Made by a program: the position numbers and the translations under genes
In this document: in pieces, positions 55,821 through 64,000 of the stretch
Layout: every line of letters begins with the position of its first letter
How positions within the stretch are numbered: position 1 is the stretch's first letter
The notes under the pieces: model-generated
What the model was told of the DNA's origin: nothing
The model's database searches: none
Seen by the model: only the letters and a program-made list of their open reading frames with translations
Assembly: GCA_037903355.1 (NCBI GenBank)
Contig: JBAJFE010000047.1
Span: 744,001-808,000 of the forward strand
DNA from: Trichuris trichiura
Taxonomy: Eukaryota > Nematoda > Enoplea > Trichinellida > Trichuridae
Direction of reading: 5' to 3'
Length of the DNA stretch: 64,000 nucleotides

Positions 55821-58800
55821 GAACTTGCCTAGAGTGACACATTAGTGAAAGAGAATAAAATATCTGCACCGATGGCTTGTACCAAAGTATTTGAAAATGT
55901 TGTCTCAGTGTTGAAGAAAGCTTTCCATCCGCCATCGCGTTTCGACTGGGTCAACTATTATTGACGTTTTGCCTATCCTATGTGCGAACTGATTTTTGCT
56001 AACAATTTTTTAGCGGACGCAGAGGGTTAGCCGCAAGAAAGTTGAATTTCCAGAAAGGCATAAGTTCTAAAACAGCTCGCCGTTGCCTTAAAGCAAGTAG
56101 CATCAGACAAAAATTTAGAAAGACAATTTTTCGTAAACGTTATATTTAACATTTTAGCTTTTTTTTCTATTTTCGACAACGATCAAGCGCCTATAGAACA
56201 AATGGTTAGCAAAATGTTCGTTACCGATCGGTATGTTGTTTACTTTTTAACCACCGAAGTCGGAACGTTAGCTGCATCGAAAGCTATAAAGCAAACATGT
56301 GTTCTACAAGCGTCAGTTTTTCGTAATAAAGAGAAAAATAAACAAAAACAACAAAACTATAAGCAGGATGCATGCATACTGTAAACTATTTCTACCGAAA
56401 AGAAAGATAACAGACATATAACCTTGCAGAAAACGCATTTCTTTTCCAAAGTTTGACTAAAAATGCGCAGGTTCAAAGGAGAACATTTTTAAAAGAAAAA
56501 GAAACGGTCCCCATACAAATTAACGAAACAAACAAGTAGTGACAATAGGCAACGCATCCGCAAGCTGAAAGTCCTCAGGAAATTAAAATGGATTCAGTAC
56601 TTCGACAGAATTTGAAGTGGCGAGAATTTTAATTCTTCCGCTGTGCTCAGTTGAGTCAATTAAGCTCGCTGCAAATTGAAACCAGACCAACAAGTTTTCA
56701 ACAAACTTACAACAGTACTTCAATAATCAAACTGAACTTTATCTTCGTTGCAATGACGATTGAATAGATGAAAATGCAATGAGACCTCCTCATGTAGATA
56801 ACACCTTAAGTCAAAGACGCTTTGCAAGTACTACTTCATTTGTCAACTTAAAAAGAGTAAACTGGAATGAGAAGACAAAACACAGAGAAATCTCGTTCTC
56901 CAAATTTCCTGAGAACAACAGCGGAGCTATACTATGAACGCATGAAATTCAACCTGTGGCGCCGTTGCTCTCCGAACAAAATTATTTTCCTTTTATGGTA
57001 TGCTAAGCACGGCAGATGCTATTCTTCTAAGCTTAAAAAGCTCCATAAAAGAATCTGGCACGTGCCCGCGCAAAATAGTTACTTGGCCACTTAGATGCTT
57101 CAACACCGCTAAATTATTGCGCGCTATTGTTGTACTTCTGCGTTTGAATTGCAGTTCTACGTTTGGCCCTTGTTACTCTTAACTTTCAATTCGAATGTTT
57201 GTTTTATTGATTTTCTAAAGCTGCCGACTACTTTCATATTATATAAAATCTTGATAACCAAATTTATAACTATTATTAGGCCTACAAAGTTCAGAATTTT
57301 CAATCTCTGCGTGACAGCTGACATGATACCTGCAAATCAATCAGCTTTTTAAAAATTCAAAATTTTGAACCAATGAGACAATAGGCATAGTACTTGAAGA
57401 TCAGTTAGCGTTCTCAATATTCAAACTTTTGACTCTGCCATTCAATTGGCAAAAGACCCTTTCGCAACTACGGTTCGGACAAAGAGATCTCAGTGTACTA
57501 AAGTCGTCGATTGCACCATGTTTGGGCATCACATCGATGGAAATAACTATTTGCAGAAGAAAAAAAATACGGGGCTAGAATAATACCTGCGTTATTCTCT
57601 TCTACAGCACGAAATGCGCTAGTACTTAAGACAGAAATTTTTTCGACTCTGCGCGCGACTGTTCGGGCGTGAATAGAAGTACAAACATATATCCTAAGCG
57701 AAGTGTACTCTAATCGAGAAATCTGATGTCAGTGTACATAGACAAAAATTCCTAAAACTCAAAAGACATTTCAACTCCAAGTTCTCTGGGCTTTAAGCAT
57801 ACAGTATATCGTAATGGATTTACAAGTTTCATAATACAGATTTTATTTACAGACTAAACGGATCAAGACTACTATTTTATTTTCTCGCTGATGACGCAAA
57901 AAATCTGAAAGCTTCGGTATATATTTTTACTTCCCAAAGAGGTCAATTCGTAAATGGAATACGCGTTAGTAAAACTCTTATTTGCATGCGCGCGGTACTT
58001 TTTGAGAATTCAAACTTTCTTTTAGCAACACATTCGGTCTTGCCGTACAAGCGCAAATGGGTGCAACCTCTTTCGGCTAACGAAGATTCCGACTTATTCT
58101 TTCAATTAAGCGCTTTAAGTGGGAAGCAAACTATTAATAAGCTGAAAAATAAAGTGAAAACTAAAAAAGGTTGTGCAATACGAAGACATTTTGAAAACGT
58201 TACGATTTCTTACCAAAGTCAGCTTTCCTGCGAACAACGGCGCCATCGATGAAGTGACGTTATCGCAGCGCTGCGTAGACAATGTGCGTCGATTCATAAA
58301 ACTATCGCCACTGGAGACGCCCGCGAAGAGCCGAAGAAAGGAGAATACGAAAACTATCTTTTAAGGATTGAATGAAGGAAGAAGGCTGGGCAATGGTTCA
58401 GGAAAAATCAAAGAGCAAGTAATTGGAACACCAGATAATACGACAATTGGCAATCAACCAATTCAAACGCCAAACATAGGCGCGATACCTACGATGATGA
58501 CGTCATGGTTGAAAATTTGGACAAACATGAAGAATGGGTAGAAATAGAACGATCGACCAATTAGCTAAAGGTAACGATCATCCCGCGGACAGAGAAAGAC
58601 GTATCAACTTGCATGCCCAGCGCATTGAAAACCCGACCAGATACGAAAGAGCTAAAAAGCTATTTTTAAAAAAAAACCACCGCAGATGACAGGATGAATG
58701 AAAACTATTGACAAACAAAGTGGCCACAAAAAAAGGGATGACAACGTGGGAAGGGCGAAGAACAAACCAATCAATTTCGATGGGATTGCAAAAGGCGCAA

Positions 58801-58846
58801 TTACTTTTTTTCCCCTTATAAGGAGAAGCGCGTTGTACACGTCTTA
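55821..58846. other. Intergenic region, Ly6-like gene to HECT ligase
   Basis: No family was recognised on either strand. Frames at 56202-56384, 56867-57094 and 57986-58252 are open but have no motif. A hammerhead-like remnant (CGCTGATGACGC then TCTGAAAGCTTCGG) sits at 57888-57923. The right end should contain the 3' UTR of the HECT ligase gene. Confidence 0.45.
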
Positions 58847-62162
<3,316 letters not shown>

Positions 62163-64000
62163 TCTTCGCAGCGCGAGGAAACCACAACGTCCTAAAAGCT
62201 GATAAAAGCAAGTTTGCGCAGACAGTTGATAAGGGATCTTAATGACATTAAGCGCAAAGCGTCAAAAAATAAAAAGCTGAACAATTTCCTAAACAAAGTT
62301 CAATTGGGCACAACGTCCAATAGGATACCTCTGCCGGCTCGTGCTGTACCTTGTTCCTACCTATCATTTACGAACGATTACAGTCACCTAAGGCATACTT
62401 ATAAAGGAAAAAAGAAAACGCTGAACCGTCTATTATCGACCTAACAATTTCGGTGCAATAGAGAAAGAACGAAGTTGTAAAGAGAAACCGGTTAAACGGG
62501 AAAAAAATCGCTGAAGCCCTACACGTTCAATTACGCAGTCCGGAAAACTCATGCAGGCAAGTACGTGTTACGCTGTCAGCTTTGACTTTCACTTTAAGGG
62601 AAAATTGTACCCAAGCAACCGATGCTCAAACATCCGACAACGTTGTCAACATTGTGCCAGCCGGAGAGTAGCTATGCAAATCTTTCAACGAGCCTAAAGC
62701 AGTGGGGAACAAGAAAAAGATTTTTACAGGCGGAAGGGAAGTTTTTAAAATTATTAACTGCGCATTCTTTAACGATAAAAATGTTGTCCGAAAATGGACA
62801 CGTTTGGGCTGTAAAAGCACGCGTGAGCACAACTTTATTGCGCGTTTTTTATTTTTCTAGCTTGTAAGTTAATGCTACTCCTAGAACATTGCAAAAATCG
62901 AATATTAAGAGGAAATTTTTGTACAAGTACCTGCAAACTGTTAATCAACTACAGTAAGCGAAGTACACAAATAAAAGGCTAGAATTAGTGGTATAAAATA
63001 AAATCAACTTCTGATTAAGCATAAAACGAGTTTAAATAATTGCTTGTAGTTGAAATGGCTGCAAAAGGGCAATTGATTTTGGCGAAACATGTAACACATT
63101 GGCACTTTTTATGATAACATAAATAAACGGTTTTGAATTTAAAAAATTGACGGATTGCCTACTAAGACAACCTGAACTGCTTTATTGCTTCGACAGTTTG
63201 GCAGAAAACCAGCGGTCGTTCGGAAAAAAAAATTCGTTCGCGAAGCTGTTGCTTAAAAAGCATACAGTCATACAAAAATGAAATAAGAGACCATAAGAAG
63301 AAGCAGGAGATGACTAAAGCTGAAAAACGATTTACCATATAAGTCATGCATCTATAATGAACTGAAAAAATTGATAAAAAGAAAACCCACCGATCCCATG
63401 AAAGAGATGCGCGCCACGCCTAAGTGATCGTGAGAAAATGTCCCACCTTTTACAGTGACAACTATTGAAGAATTCAACAAGCCAAAAACGTAATAAATAA
63501 TGCAACAAACCAATGACTGAAGAACGGAATGGTAGCGCGTTTAAAAAAATTATCTTAAATATTTCGGAAGATTTGTGCAAACGCTTAAAGTGGGGCGACA
63601 AAATTGCTGTCGATCTTTTCGATTCGCCAACTAAAAACTTTGCAACTTTGTCGTCGTTGAATTTGCAAAGCAAACAAAGCGAAGGAAGAGAAGAGGAAAA
63701 TTTTGAAAAGAAAAAATTACCACCGTTTGGTCGTGCACTTTTGCTCAGGCAATAGGGTTTTCCTTTGCAAGGGAATCACCACTTCCTCGTTGTTCTCAAC
63801 GTTAATTACCAGCTTGTGATCCACTTTGTTTGACACAGCTCCATTGTTTTTGCATGACACAACTGAACAAGTCCGCAGCGTAAGTCCCGACGGGTTACAA
63901 AAGTTGTTCCTTACGTGTCAGTGCAAACATCCTTTCGGAGGAAAGGTGATTGACAGGGATGCCAAGAGGACCAGTCTCTTCAAGTGAACGTCACCTGGTT
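62163..64000. other. Right-edge region, no confident gene
   Basis: The missing 5' exon(s) of the HECT ligase should lie here or beyond the window. On the minus strand at about 63700-63885 a frame reads NPSGLTLRTCSVVSCKNNG and VDHKLVINVENNEEVVIPL, which could be an exon of another gene. It has a possible acceptor but no recognised domain. A plus-strand frame at 63513-63755 overlaps it and is also unassigned. Confidence 0.35.

Noticed and set aside
63513..63755. Plus-strand frame at the right edge
   Set aside because: Low-complexity Lys/Glu content, no domain, and it overlaps an equally plausible minus-strand exon.

Overview
This is a eukaryotic genome window, very probably from a nematode. 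Two tandem genes encode cuticle-collagen-type proteins (N-terminal membrane anchor, basic cleavage site, interrupted Gly-X-Y blocks). Genes are split by many introns, most of them short, and TTAGGC-like (nematode telomere type) tracts are scattered through repeats. The very short introns would fit an enoplean (clade I) worm, but that is a guess. No bacterial or viral gene organisation is present.

Layout. 1-2970 holds no recognisable gene. 2971-11598 (minus) is a Dishevelled gene (Dvl-A) and 14020-17396 (minus) a second one (Dvl-B), a tandem pair with matching exons. Intron 2 is 65 bp in Dvl-B but about 5.1 kb in Dvl-A, where it holds a Penelope-like retroelement and large AAT/ATT microsatellites. 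18147-19382 and 19889-21247 (minus) are two collagens. 22399-23463 is a 1-kb palindromic repeat. 24448-35450 (plus) is agrin: an NtA domain, seven Kazal/follistatin modules, two laminin-EGF modules and two laminin G domains. Its long internal intron holds a dead pogo/Tigger-like transposon and hairpin repeats. 35941-36637 is a pogo-type MITE. 36857-38164 (minus) is a single-exon EGF-bearing membrane protein. 38165-43130 shows no convincing gene. 43131-53515 (plus) is a secreted protein with five PAN/apple-like modules and a Thr/Glu-rich linker made of many tiny phase-1 exons. 54379-55820 (plus) is a small two-exon secreted Ly6-like protein. 58847 to about 62160 (minus) is a C2-WW-HECT ubiquitin ligase of the Nedd4 family (WWP1/Itch/Su(dx) branch).

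Functional theme. Dishevelled is the cytoplasmic hub of Wnt signalling, and Nedd4-type ligases are known in other animals to act on signalling proteins with PY motifs. Agrin, the collagens, the PAN protein and the EGF protein are matrix or cell-surface products. Nothing in the sequence shows that they are co-regulated.

The most interesting signal is a dispersed set of structures with a hammerhead-ribozyme-like core: CTGANGA, a stem, then GAAA. They sit in the inverted termini of the Penelope-like element and again, without any ORF, in several perfect or near-perfect hairpin elements. The stem next to the core changes on both sides between copies, which suggests selection or descent at the RNA level. 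The cleavage site and outer helices could not be established by eye. Exon boundaries given here come from reading splice sites and frames by hand and have not been tested against transcripts.
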